NCBI GenBank assembly: GCA_024277695.1
Contig: JAJRUR010000242.1
Location: forward strand, 1 to 16,178
Origin: Bacteroidota bacterium
Lineage (GTDB): Bacteria; Bacteroidota; Bacteroidia; Chitinophagales; Saprospiraceae
Direction of reading: 5' to 3'
DNA length: 16,178 nucleotides
Part shown: positions 1 through 6,679 of the stretch, in pieces
Position numbering within the stretch: position 1 is the first letter of the stretch
How the letters are laid out: each line of letters starts with the position of its first letter
Notes under the pieces: generated by a model
Database searches by the model: none
Told to the model about the DNA's origin: nothing
Seen by the model: the letters and a program-made list of their open reading frames with translations, nothing else
Translations under genes and position numbers: made by a program

Positions 1-100
1 AAACAAAAAAAAATAGGATTCAAGAAAAAATGCGTTTATGGCTAATATTGGCAAAAGTTTTTTTTGAGGAGAACGCACCGTCCTTACGGTGTCCCCCTCT

Positions 101-124
101 GGAGGTGGCTAGGGGAGGACAACA
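101..124 (+). repeat. Degenerate intergenic repeat, forward copy 1
   Basis: This 24-base stretch, centred on GGCTAGGGGAGGAC, matches 226-249 at 19 of 24 positions by eye. It is flanked upstream by GTCCCCCTC, which can pair imperfectly with GGGGAGGAC at 112-120 (one mismatch, one G-T pair), so the copy may fold into a hairpin. Confidence 0.6.
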
Positions 125-127
125 GTA

Positions 128-163
128 CAACTCACCCCCGACCCCTCTCTTAAAAAAGAGGGG
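128..163 (-). repeat. Inverted copy of the repeat plus 7-bp hairpin
   Basis: Read on the minus strand this stretch gives GGGGTCGGGGGTGAG, a variant of the forward copies at 101-124 and 226-249. It ends in a hairpin: CCCCTCT (142-148) pairs perfectly with AGAGGGG (157-163) around an 8-base A/T-rich loop. No T-run follows on the plus strand, so it is not an obvious plus-strand terminator. Confidence 0.5.
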
Positions 164-225
164 AGCGCAGTCGCTTGGTTAGCTGTCTCGTAGTGACCCT
201 CTCGGTAGATGGTGGGCAATCCATT

Positions 226-249
226 TGAAGGGGCTAGGGCAGGACTACA
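226..249 (+). repeat. Degenerate intergenic repeat, forward copy 2
   Basis: Second forward copy, centred on GGGGCTAGGGCAGGAC, with 19 of 24 bases shared with 101-124. A separate short repeat also brackets it: CTCGTAGTGAC at 187-197 and CTCGCAGTGAC at 328-338 differ at one of 11 bases. Confidence 0.6.
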
Positions 250-350
250 CCTTTGGAGTTTGCAAATAAATTTGCAAAGCCATTTTGTGTCCCCTCTCCG
301 AAGGATGATACTGCTTCATCGTGCCTCCTCGCAGTGACACTCCCTAGTGT

Positions 351-370
351 GCTACCCCCAACTCCCCAAC
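351..370 (-). repeat. Degenerate intergenic repeat, second inverted copy
   Basis: On the minus strand this reads GTTGGGGAGTTGGGGGTAGC, again close to the GGGGTTGGGGG-type core of the inverted copy at 128-150. A 5-bp hairpin with ACACT and AGTGT arms sits just upstream at about 337-350. Assignment rests on eye alignment only. Confidence 0.4.
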
Positions 371-376
371 ATTAGT

Positions 377-384
377 TATATTTG
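377..384 (+). promoter_or_regulatory. Bacteroidota -7 box (TATATTTG) for the GT-C/TPR gene
   Basis: TATATTTG matches the Bacteroidota -7 consensus TAnnTTTG exactly. No TTG is visible at the expected -33 spacing, so the upstream half is weak. Transcription would start near 390, which fits the ATG at 403 and argues against the in-frame TTG at 382, which lies inside the box. Confidence 0.45.
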
Positions 385-402
385 TCACTTATTATTTATC
401 AG

Positions 403-2628
403 ATGGCCAAGAAAGCACCTAAGACCAAAAAGAAAACTAAAAAGCAGCTTAAAAAAATTTCAAAAAAAAGCTCTGCCACTTCCAAAACTACTCCGTCATG
501 GTTTTTAGGTCTAAGACCCTCAGCATATTTTGCGGATAAGTCTTTTCAAAAGTATTTTTGGTATGCAGTAGTGTTCTTTGGATTGATTTCAGCTTGGATG
601 AGCACAACCAATGGAATCAATGGAGATGATGTCTTTCAGAACTACTACGCAGATCACGTTTTGGATTATTATACCACTCTAGGTAGAGATACTTCAGTCC
701 TTACTCATCCAAGGAGTCCAATCGATATTTACGGAGGCCTTTATGAGATCATGACGGCTATACCCAATAGGCTTCTTGGACTTACAGCAGATGACCAAGC
801 TTATCACAGCATTAGACATGTCATCAGTAGTCTGTTCGGTTTATTGGCGATGGTTTTTACCGGGTTGATTATAGCTAGGTGGATCGGCTGGCGATGGGGA
901 TTGCTAGGATTTCTTCTCCTTTGGCTTTCGCCGAGGTTTTTAGGACATTCTTTTATGAATCCCAAGGATATTCCCTTTGCAGGCGGATATATGATGAGTC
1001 TGTACTTTATGCTCTCTTTGGTAGATCAGCTCCCAAAACCCTCCCGAAAGACTAGCATCGGGTTTGTCATCGGTTTTGGTATCGCTTTTGGAATCCGTGT
1101 AGGAGCATTGGTCCTTATAGCATATTTGGGTTTGTTGATGTTGCTAGATTTTTGGTCTCGATATCGCGCCAAACAATTGAAATTCGGTGCCGGATTAGTA
1201 CAGTATCTGAAGCAAGGACTCATAGTCGTTTTGGCGGGATTTGCTCTCGGTATTTTGTTTTGGCCCTATGGTCTTCGAAGTCCTATCAGCAATACATTGG
1301 GGGCTCTGCAAGAGTTTTCAAAACTATCGACGAGTATCCGCACTCTTTTTGGAGGGCAAAATATCATGTCCGATGCCGTACCGTGGTATTATCTCCCAAG
1401 CTATATGTGGCGAAGCATTCCTATCTATGCCCTCATCGGGATATTCTTAACCCCTTGGACAGTGTATAAACTCTATAAGACTAAAAAATACAAACTGTTG
1501 ACTATCGGTCTGCTTCTGGCCGCTTTTTTTCCTATTTTTTATATCATAATGAAAAATGCATCACTCTATGATGGGTGGAGGCACGTAACTTTTGCTTATC
1601 CGCCTATGATCGTACTAAGTGTTTTTGGCTTTTATTTCTTATGGCAAAAATTTGCCAATAATGCTATATACAAAAAAATACTTATGGGTCTTTTGGTCCT
1701 ATCTATGTTAGAGCCGCTCAGCTATATCCTTCGTAATCATACCTATCCATATACTTACTTCAATGCTGTCTCGGGTGGCATTTCTTCTGCATTTGGTCGC
1801 TACGAAACGGATTATTATGGTCTTAGTGTAAAACAAGCCTTCGAGTGGATGGAGAAAGAAGGCTTGCTTCAGTCTCAAGATGGAAGCCCTATCCGTATTG
1901 CAACTACTTTTTTCTACAATCTTCAAAAAATTGCCACCAAACCATATAAAGACAAGGTAAAGGTCATATACACTCGATATTACGACCGTTATGATCAAGA
2001 CTGGGATTATGCGATTTATCCGTCTCGCTTTCTGAAAGGTGATCACTTGAGACAGGGTAAGTGGCCTACTTCCAAAACTATTCATACGATTTTTGCAAAT
2101 AATACACCTCTGGTCGCCATAGTAAAAAATGAAAATAAACAGGCGTTTTTGGGACATCAAGCGATTAAAAAAAGAGACTGGAATACTGCTATCGAACTGC
2201 TCACTCAAGAAGTCAAAAAATATCCGGACAACGAATCTGCTTGGTATGATCTTGCAGTGGCTTATGCCAGCCTTAACCAACTGCCCAAAGCCCAAGAAAT
2301 GCTTACCAAATTATTTGGCATCCAAAAAGGACACCTTGCGGGTAGAAACTTACAAGCTATTATCTATCTCAATCAAGGAAAAAATGATCTGGCAGAGAGC
2401 GAATTTCTAAACCTGATCAAAGAACAGAAAAACTATGGTATGGCACATTTCTATTTATCGAGGATTTATGCTTCCAAAAAAGATTATCAGAACGCTATAA
2501 AATACGGAACCAATGCAGTAAACTATATGTCCAAAAATAAACAAGCGTTCAGTAATCTTGCAAACATCTTCAGACAGTCCGGACAAGAATCCAAAGCAAA
2601 ACAAGTAGAGGCTGTAATGCCAAAATAA
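403..2628 (+). CDS. GT-C type membrane glycosyltransferase with C-terminal TPR domain
   Basis: A 741-residue polytopic inner-membrane protein. Residues 1-28 are extremely lysine-rich and probably cytoplasmic. About ten hydrophobic segments span residues 52 to 460. The first external loop holds Asn-Gly-Asp-Asp (D75, D76), the place where GT-C enzymes such as ArnT/GT39 relatives carry a catalytic acidic residue, and a Pro-Arg-Phe-Leu-Gly-His-Ser motif followed by Asn-Pro-Lys-Asp-Ile-Pro-Phe is typical of a Bacteroidota GT39-like group I recall. Residues about 580-735 form tetratricopeptide repeats, presumably on the outer face of the membrane for protein contacts. By family it should move a sugar from a lipid-linked donor to a lipid or protein, but the substrate is not visible. 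The ATG at 403 is preferred over an in-frame TTG at 382 that overlaps the -7 box. The methyltransferase gene follows after 8 bases, probably co-transcribed. Confidence 0.8.
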   Translation: MAKKAPKTKKKTKKQLKKISKKSSATSKTTPSWFLGLRPSAYFADKSFQKYFWYAVVFFGLISAWMSTTNGINGDDVFQNYYADHVLDYYTTLGRDTSVLTHPRSPIDIYGGLYEIMTAIPNRLLGLTADDQAYHSIRHVISSLFGLLAMVFTGLIIARWIGWRWGLLGFLLLWLSPRFLGHSFMNPKDIPFAGGYMMSLYFMLSLVDQLPKPSRKTSIGFVIGFGIAFGIRVGALVLIAYLGLLMLLDFWSRYRAKQLKFGAGLVQYLKQGLIVVLAGFALGILFWPYGLRSPISNTLGALQEFSKLSTSIRTLFGGQNIMSDAVPWYYLPSYMWRSIPIYALIGIFLTPWTVYKLYKTKKYKLLTIGLLLAAFFPIFYIIMKNASLYDGWRHVTFAYPPMIVLSVFGFYFLWQKFANNAIYKKILMGLLVLSMLEPLSYILRNHTYPYTYFNAVSGGISSAFGRYETDYYGLSVKQAFEWMEKEGLLQSQDGSPIRIATTFFYNLQKIATKPYKDKVKVIYTRYYDRYDQDWDYAIYPSRFLKGDHLRQGKWPTSKTIHTIFANNTPLVAIVKNENKQAFLGHQAIKKRDWNTAIELLTQEVKKYPDNESAWYDLAVAYASLNQLPKAQEMLTKLFGIQKGHLAGRNLQAIIYLNQGKNDLAESEFLNLIKEQKNYGMAHFYLSRIYASKKDYQNAIKYGTNAVNYMSKNKQAFSNLANIFRQSGQESKAKQVEAVMPK

Positions 2629-2636
2629 AAATAATA

Positions 2637-3356
2637 ATGGATCTTAAAGAATTAGAAGCAGGTATCGATCCCAATACGCATTGGTACTATCGGAGTAAAA
2701 AAATAGCACTCCATAAGTATTTTGTTCGGCAAGTACCCATGGGATCAAAGATTAAGTTGATTGATTTTGGTGCCGGTTCGGGCTTTTTTGCTATAGATCT
2801 TTACCATAGGTATCCGGACCGGATAGAGAAAGTATATCTCGTGGACATTGGCTATAGCCAAAAAGAATTGGATGCAACCCGCAACGATGTTATCCAAAAA
2901 CTACATTTTATTCCGGAGGGGATCTCGGATGCGATGATTTTGTTTATGGATGTGCTGGAACATATAGAGGATGATCTGGAAATCCTAAAAGACATCAGAT
3001 CCAAAATCGGAGAGCGTGTATCCTTCTTTATCACCGTTCCGGCTTTTCAATCGCTATGGTCCTACCACGATGTATATCTGGAGCATTATCGCCGATATAC
3101 ATTGGACACTATGAGCCGCTTGCTGGAGCGGGCAGAGTTGCATATCCAAAGAAAATACTACTTGTATTTGCTCCTTTTTCCCGCTGCATATCTTTGGCGA
3201 AAAATACACCGATCAAATCAGGGTGAACAGTCCGATATGAAGCTTGTGCATCCGCTTTTGAACAGCCTTCTTTATCACTACCACGCTCTGGAGATGAATT
3301 TCCGATCTTGGAATCGTCTATTTGGGTTGAGCTGCGCAGTCGAAGGACATTTTTGA
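2637..3356 (+). CDS. Class I SAM-dependent methyltransferase
   Basis: A 239-residue soluble methyltransferase. Residues 41-51 are the SAM-binding motif I (Leu-Ile-Asp-Phe-Gly-Ala-Gly-Ser-Gly), followed by a strand ending in Val-Asp-Ile, and by the Met-Asp-Val-Leu-Glu-His-Ile motif near residue 105. A Val-Pro-Ala-Phe...Leu-Trp-Ser-Tyr-His-Asp...His-Tyr-Arg-Arg-Tyr-Thr block around residues 135-155 is characteristic of a Methyltransf_23-type group often found beside glycosyltransferases and polyprenyl-lipid genes. It probably methylates a glycan or lipid-linked intermediate made with the upstream GT-C protein, though this is inference from spacing (8 bases) and family habit. The C-terminus is slightly hydrophobic and could associate with the membrane. 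It ends one base from the end of the convergent PAP2 gene, with no terminator between. Confidence 0.8.
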   Translation: MDLKELEAGIDPNTHWYYRSKKIALHKYFVRQVPMGSKIKLIDFGAGSGFFAIDLYHRYPDRIEKVYLVDIGYSQKELDATRNDVIQKLHFIPEGISDAMILFMDVLEHIEDDLEILKDIRSKIGERVSFFITVPAFQSLWSYHDVYLEHYRRYTLDTMSRLLERAELHIQRKYYLYLLLFPAAYLWRKIHRSNQGEQSDMKLVHPLLNSLLYHYHALEMNFRSWNRLFGLSCAVEGHF

Positions 3357-3357
3357 C

Positions 3358-3939
3358 TTACCAACGATATACCAGACGAAGCGCCCCTCCATCATTGCCC
3401 AGTACCTCGATATCGAGATCGACCTTGTTTTGCGCTCGCTTTTTTACCAAGATATAGCTCGTACTTATACCCAATGCAGCTCCGGCCAATACATCCCAAA
3501 CATCATGCCGACGGTTAATCCCTTCCACGCGACTATAACCGACAAATCCTGCCAATACATAAGCAGGCACACCGTAGCTCCACCCGTATTTGCGCTGAAT
3601 AAAAGACGCTCCATGAAAAGCTGCAGAAGTATGACCCGATGGCATCGCATCATAGGACATCGAGTCACCCGGTCTTTTTTTGCGTATGATCGCCTTTAAG
3701 CCATGGGTGGTCACTACGGTTGCAGCGAACGAAAACCCAAATTCCTTCAGGCTCTTTTTATCGCCATCTACCAGACTCGCTATGAAGCCCGATGCAGGCA
3801 GAACTACTTGTATTACATCACCGATGTCTTCTACTCTGCTTCGATAAACATCAGACTGTGCACAAGCCAACGAAGGATAAAAATTTGTGGCCATGCAGAT
3901 AACAATCAAATAGGCATGCCACTTATCTTTTATATACAT
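3358..3939 (-). CDS. Exported PAP2-family phosphatase
   Basis: A 193-residue type 2 phosphatidic acid phosphatase relative. An N-terminal signal peptide appears to end near Ala-Cys-Ala-Gln (about residue 27), so the active site should face the periplasm. The three PAP2 motifs are present: K82-x6-R89-P90, P100-S-G-H103, and S136-R137...H145-x3-D149. The nucleophilic and acid histidines are H145 and H103. The third motif is odd: seven residues separate Arg and His where the family normally has five. Likely substrates are phospholipid or undecaprenyl phosphates, but the family is broad. It is the last gene of the formate dehydrogenase operon, starting 2 bases after the alpha-subunit stop, so it is almost certainly co-transcribed and perhaps translationally coupled. 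A metabolic link to formate oxidation is not evident. Confidence 0.85.
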   Translation of the reverse strand: MYIKDKWHAYLIVICMATNFYPSLACAQSDVYRSRVEDIGDVIQVVLPASGFIASLVDGDKKSLKEFGFSFAATVVTTHGLKAIIRKKRPGDSMSYDAMPSGHTSAAFHGASFIQRKYGWSYGVPAYVLAGFVGYSRVEGINRRHDVWDVLAGAALGISTSYILVKKRAQNKVDLDIEVLGNDGGALRLVYRW

Positions 3940-3941
3940 GG

Positions 3942-6662
3942 CTAGACTTTTGCAAGATGTTTACCTTTAGACTTACGGATGCGTACCGCTACGACTTTGT
4001 ATTCAGGACACAAGGCCTCTGAGCAAGCTTCATCAGAGGTGATGTTATTGACCATGATTTCAGGAAAATGAAACGTCGTACTCAAAACTCCAGGCTGGAT
4101 ATCTCTTGTGATCAGGGCGCGCACATCTACTTTGCCGCGTTCTGACTCCAGACAAACCCAATCGTTTTGTCCTATACCATGTTGCGCAGCATCATCGGGA
4201 TGTATCCAAAGTGCGTCTTGGGTATTGATCAATACATTGCCTGTCCGACGCGTCATCGCTCCGCAATTATAGTGTTCTAGGTCTCGATTGGTTGTCAAAA
4301 TGTAAGGGTAGTCTTTGGCGTGCAGTTTTATCTCATTAGATTCTTCGAAGGGATGAAACTCAAACTTTCCTTTGCCTCGCTTAAAAGTATCGCTATGCAG
4401 TATTTGCGTATCCTTACCTTGCGTATCTACAGGCCATTGTAGTCCGTTGACTCCTAGATTTTCCCAACGGATTCCTGCAAAGAATGGTACGATTTGGGAT
4501 ATTTCTTGAAGCATACCCTCAGGCGTATAGTCGGCTTGTTCGTATCCCATGCGATTCATGATATCGATGATGATCTGCCCATCGGCTTTACTATTGCCTA
4601 TGGGTTCGAGTACCTTATTGACACGTTGTACGCGCCGTTCTCCATTCGTAAAAGTCCCGCTCTTCTCTAAAAATGAAGCTCCGGGTAGTAGAACATCGGC
4701 ATATTTGGCTGTTTCAGTCATAAAGAGTTCTTGGACGATGACAAGATCCGTATGCTGTAATGCTTTGATTACTTTTTGTGTATTGGGATCAGTTTGGACG
4801 ACATCTTCTCCAATGATCCAGATCGCTTTCAGTTTGCCCTCCAAGGCTGCATCAAACATTTCAGGTATCTTATATCCGATGGCTCTAGGCAAGGATACTC
4901 CATAAAAGTTTTCATATTTTTTGATGACTTCAGGGTCGGTGACATCGAGGTAACCTGCTCCTTGATGCGGTTGGACACCCATATCTGCACTACCTTGTAC
5001 ATTGTTTTGACCGCGTAGGGGGTTGACTCCCACTCCTTTTCTGCCTATATTGCCTGTGATAAGGGCCAAGTCAGCAATCTGCATCACAGTAAATGTCCCT
5101 TGGCTATGCTCTGTTACCCCCAATCCATGAAAACTCATCGCATTCGGGGCACTTGCATAGGCGATAGCGGCTTCTCTGACCAAATCCCTATCGACTCCCG
5201 AAATTCTTTCCATTTCGTTGATATCGATCTCGAGTATGTTTTTCTTAAAGTCTTCATAACCTTCTGTCCGATTACGGACAAACTCTTCTGCGACGAGCCC
5301 TTCTTTTATGATATAGTAAAGCATCATATTGAGCACAGCTACATTAGTGCCGGGTCGGAGTGCCAGATGAAAGTTTGCGTATTTGGCGAGTTCTGTCTTC
5401 CGAGGATCGATGACGATGGATACATTATCCGATTTCATAAAGAACTGCTTGATGCGGGCTCCCGTAACCGGATGGGCAGCAGTGGGGTTAGCACCTATGA
5501 CTAGGATGCAGTTGGTATGCTGAATGTCTTCGATCGAATTGGTCGCTGCACCTGTTCCGAAAGTTCTTTGCATACCCAAGGCAGTAGGAGAGTGGCACAC
5601 TCTTGCACATCCATCGATATTATTCGTTCCGACTACTGCACGGATAAACTTTTGCATCAGATAGTTTTCTTCGTTAGTACAGCGCGATGACGAAATTCCC
5701 GCTATACTATCCGCTCCAAACTTTTCTTTATAGTGTAGTAACTTGGAGCTAATATAATCATAGGCCTCCTCCCAACTGACTTTTTCTAACTGACCGTTCT
5801 TTTTTATCATGGGGTCGCGTAGGCGTTCGGGGTGGTCATAAAACTTAAATGCATAACGACCTTTCAGACAGGTATGTCCCTCATTGACTGTAGCATCATA
5901 CGGAGCGCGAATACTATTGATCTGATCTTCGGTTTTGCTCACTTCAAGATTGCAGCCTACACCACAGTAGGTACATACAGTCCGTACTTTAGTATCTGTT
6001 CGGACTGCCTTGGACTCAAAAACATCGGATATGGCACTCGTGGGACAAGCTTGGGCACATGCACCGCAACTCACACAGTCCGATTCCATAAAGGATTGAT
6101 CCATACCCTTGATGATACGGGTATCAAAACCTCGACCTGCCATACTCAAGACAAACTGGCCTTGTACTTCATCACAAGCTCGTACGCAGCGATAGCAGTT
6201 GATACATTTAGACAGATCAGAGGTCATGTATGGATGGCTAAGGTCTTTAGGCCTATCCAAATGATGAGCACCCTGAGGGTACCGTACCTCTCGAACTCCC
6301 GTAAGTGCTGCCACATCTTGAAGTTCACAATTGCCATTGACCTCGCAGGTCAGACAGTCTAGCGGATGATCGGTCAAAACCAGTTCGATGATGTTTTTGC
6401 GTAAGCGTCGGATATTGGTCGAATTGGGATAGATGTACATCCCCTCAGTAACCATCGAATGGCATGATGCCATTGTCTTTGTCTTAGCTCCTTTTTCTAA
6501 GGCTACATCTACAGAACAAATACGGCAAGATCCAAAGGCTTCCAAATTGGGAGCATCACATAGGGTAGGAATGGATTTTTTGCCTAATATCCTATTACAA
6601 AAACTCAAAATGGACTCCCCCTGTTCTGCTCGGTAAGCGATATCGTTTATATAAGCGCGCAT
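3942..6662 (-). CDS. fdsA: NAD-linked formate dehydrogenase, alpha (molybdenum) subunit
   Basis: A 906-residue FdsA/FdhF-type subunit that oxidises formate to CO2 at a molybdenum bis-pterin centre in the cytoplasm. The N-terminus is NuoG-like: a [2Fe-2S] ferredoxin domain (C35, C46, C49, C67) and a His/Cys [4Fe-4S] site (H99, C103, C106, C112). Two ferredoxin-type [4Fe-4S] motifs follow (C153/C156/C159/C163 and C196/C199/C202/C206), then the cluster beside the cofactor (C230, C233, C237, C265). The molybdenum ligand is a cysteine, C356 in Arg-Val-Cys-His, encoded by TGC rather than a selenocysteine TGA, with the catalytic His at 357. Length is normal for the family. Electrons would pass through the clusters to the fused NuoEF-type subunit encoded 17 bases upstream. 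The Arg-Val-Cys-His site and intact Mo domain separate it from complex I NuoG. No fdhD or cofactor genes are in the window. Confidence 0.93.
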   Translation of the reverse strand: MRAYINDIAYRAEQGESILSFCNRILGKKSIPTLCDAPNLEAFGSCRICSVDVALEKGAKTKTMASCHSMVTEGMYIYPNSTNIRRLRKNIIELVLTDHPLDCLTCEVNGNCELQDVAALTGVREVRYPQGAHHLDRPKDLSHPYMTSDLSKCINCYRCVRACDEVQGQFVLSMAGRGFDTRIIKGMDQSFMESDCVSCGACAQACPTSAISDVFESKAVRTDTKVRTVCTYCGVGCNLEVSKTEDQINSIRAPYDATVNEGHTCLKGRYAFKFYDHPERLRDPMIKKNGQLEKVSWEEAYDYISSKLLHYKEKFGADSIAGISSSRCTNEENYLMQKFIRAVVGTNNIDGCARVCHSPTALGMQRTFGTGAATNSIEDIQHTNCILVIGANPTAAHPVTGARIKQFFMKSDNVSIVIDPRKTELAKYANFHLALRPGTNVAVLNMMLYYIIKEGLVAEEFVRNRTEGYEDFKKNILEIDINEMERISGVDRDLVREAAIAYASAPNAMSFHGLGVTEHSQGTFTVMQIADLALITGNIGRKGVGVNPLRGQNNVQGSADMGVQPHQGAGYLDVTDPEVIKKYENFYGVSLPRAIGYKIPEMFDAALEGKLKAIWIIGEDVVQTDPNTQKVIKALQHTDLVIVQELFMTETAKYADVLLPGASFLEKSGTFTNGERRVQRVNKVLEPIGNSKADGQIIIDIMNRMGYEQADYTPEGMLQEISQIVPFFAGIRWENLGVNGLQWPVDTQGKDTQILHSDTFKRGKGKFEFHPFEESNEIKLHAKDYPYILTTNRDLEHYNCGAMTRRTGNVLINTQDALWIHPDDAAQHGIGQNDWVCLESERGKVDVRALITRDIQPGVLSTTFHFPEIMVNNITSDEACSEALCPEYKVVAVRIRKSKGKHLAKV

Positions 6663-6679
6663 AGTTAGGTGATATTTGA

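Larger units (their letters stand above)
1..402. other. Non-coding leader region with degenerate repeats
   Basis: No convincing reading frame lies here on either strand. The first 60 bases are A/T-rich. From about 75 to 370 the composition changes to G/C-rich, C-run/G-run sequence with direct and inverted copies of a GGGGCTAGGG-like motif and a small hairpin, listed separately. The last bases hold a -7 promoter box for the next gene. The style resembles dispersed G/C-rich intergenic repeats that I recall from other Bacteroidota genomes; that link is from memory and not tested. Confidence 0.7.

Noticed and set aside
142..163. Hairpin as an intrinsic terminator of a gene upstream of the window
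   Set aside because: No T-run follows it on the plus strand and it fits better as part of the repeat block.
1708..2295. Open frame of 195 residues on the minus strand
   Set aside because: It lies fully inside the well-supported GT-C/TPR gene, has no recognisable motif and no room for its own signals; an antisense shadow.
5832..6362. Open frame of 176 residues on the plus strand
   Set aside because: It is antisense to the cysteine-cluster region of the formate dehydrogenase alpha gene, whose motifs are intact; the frame matches no family.
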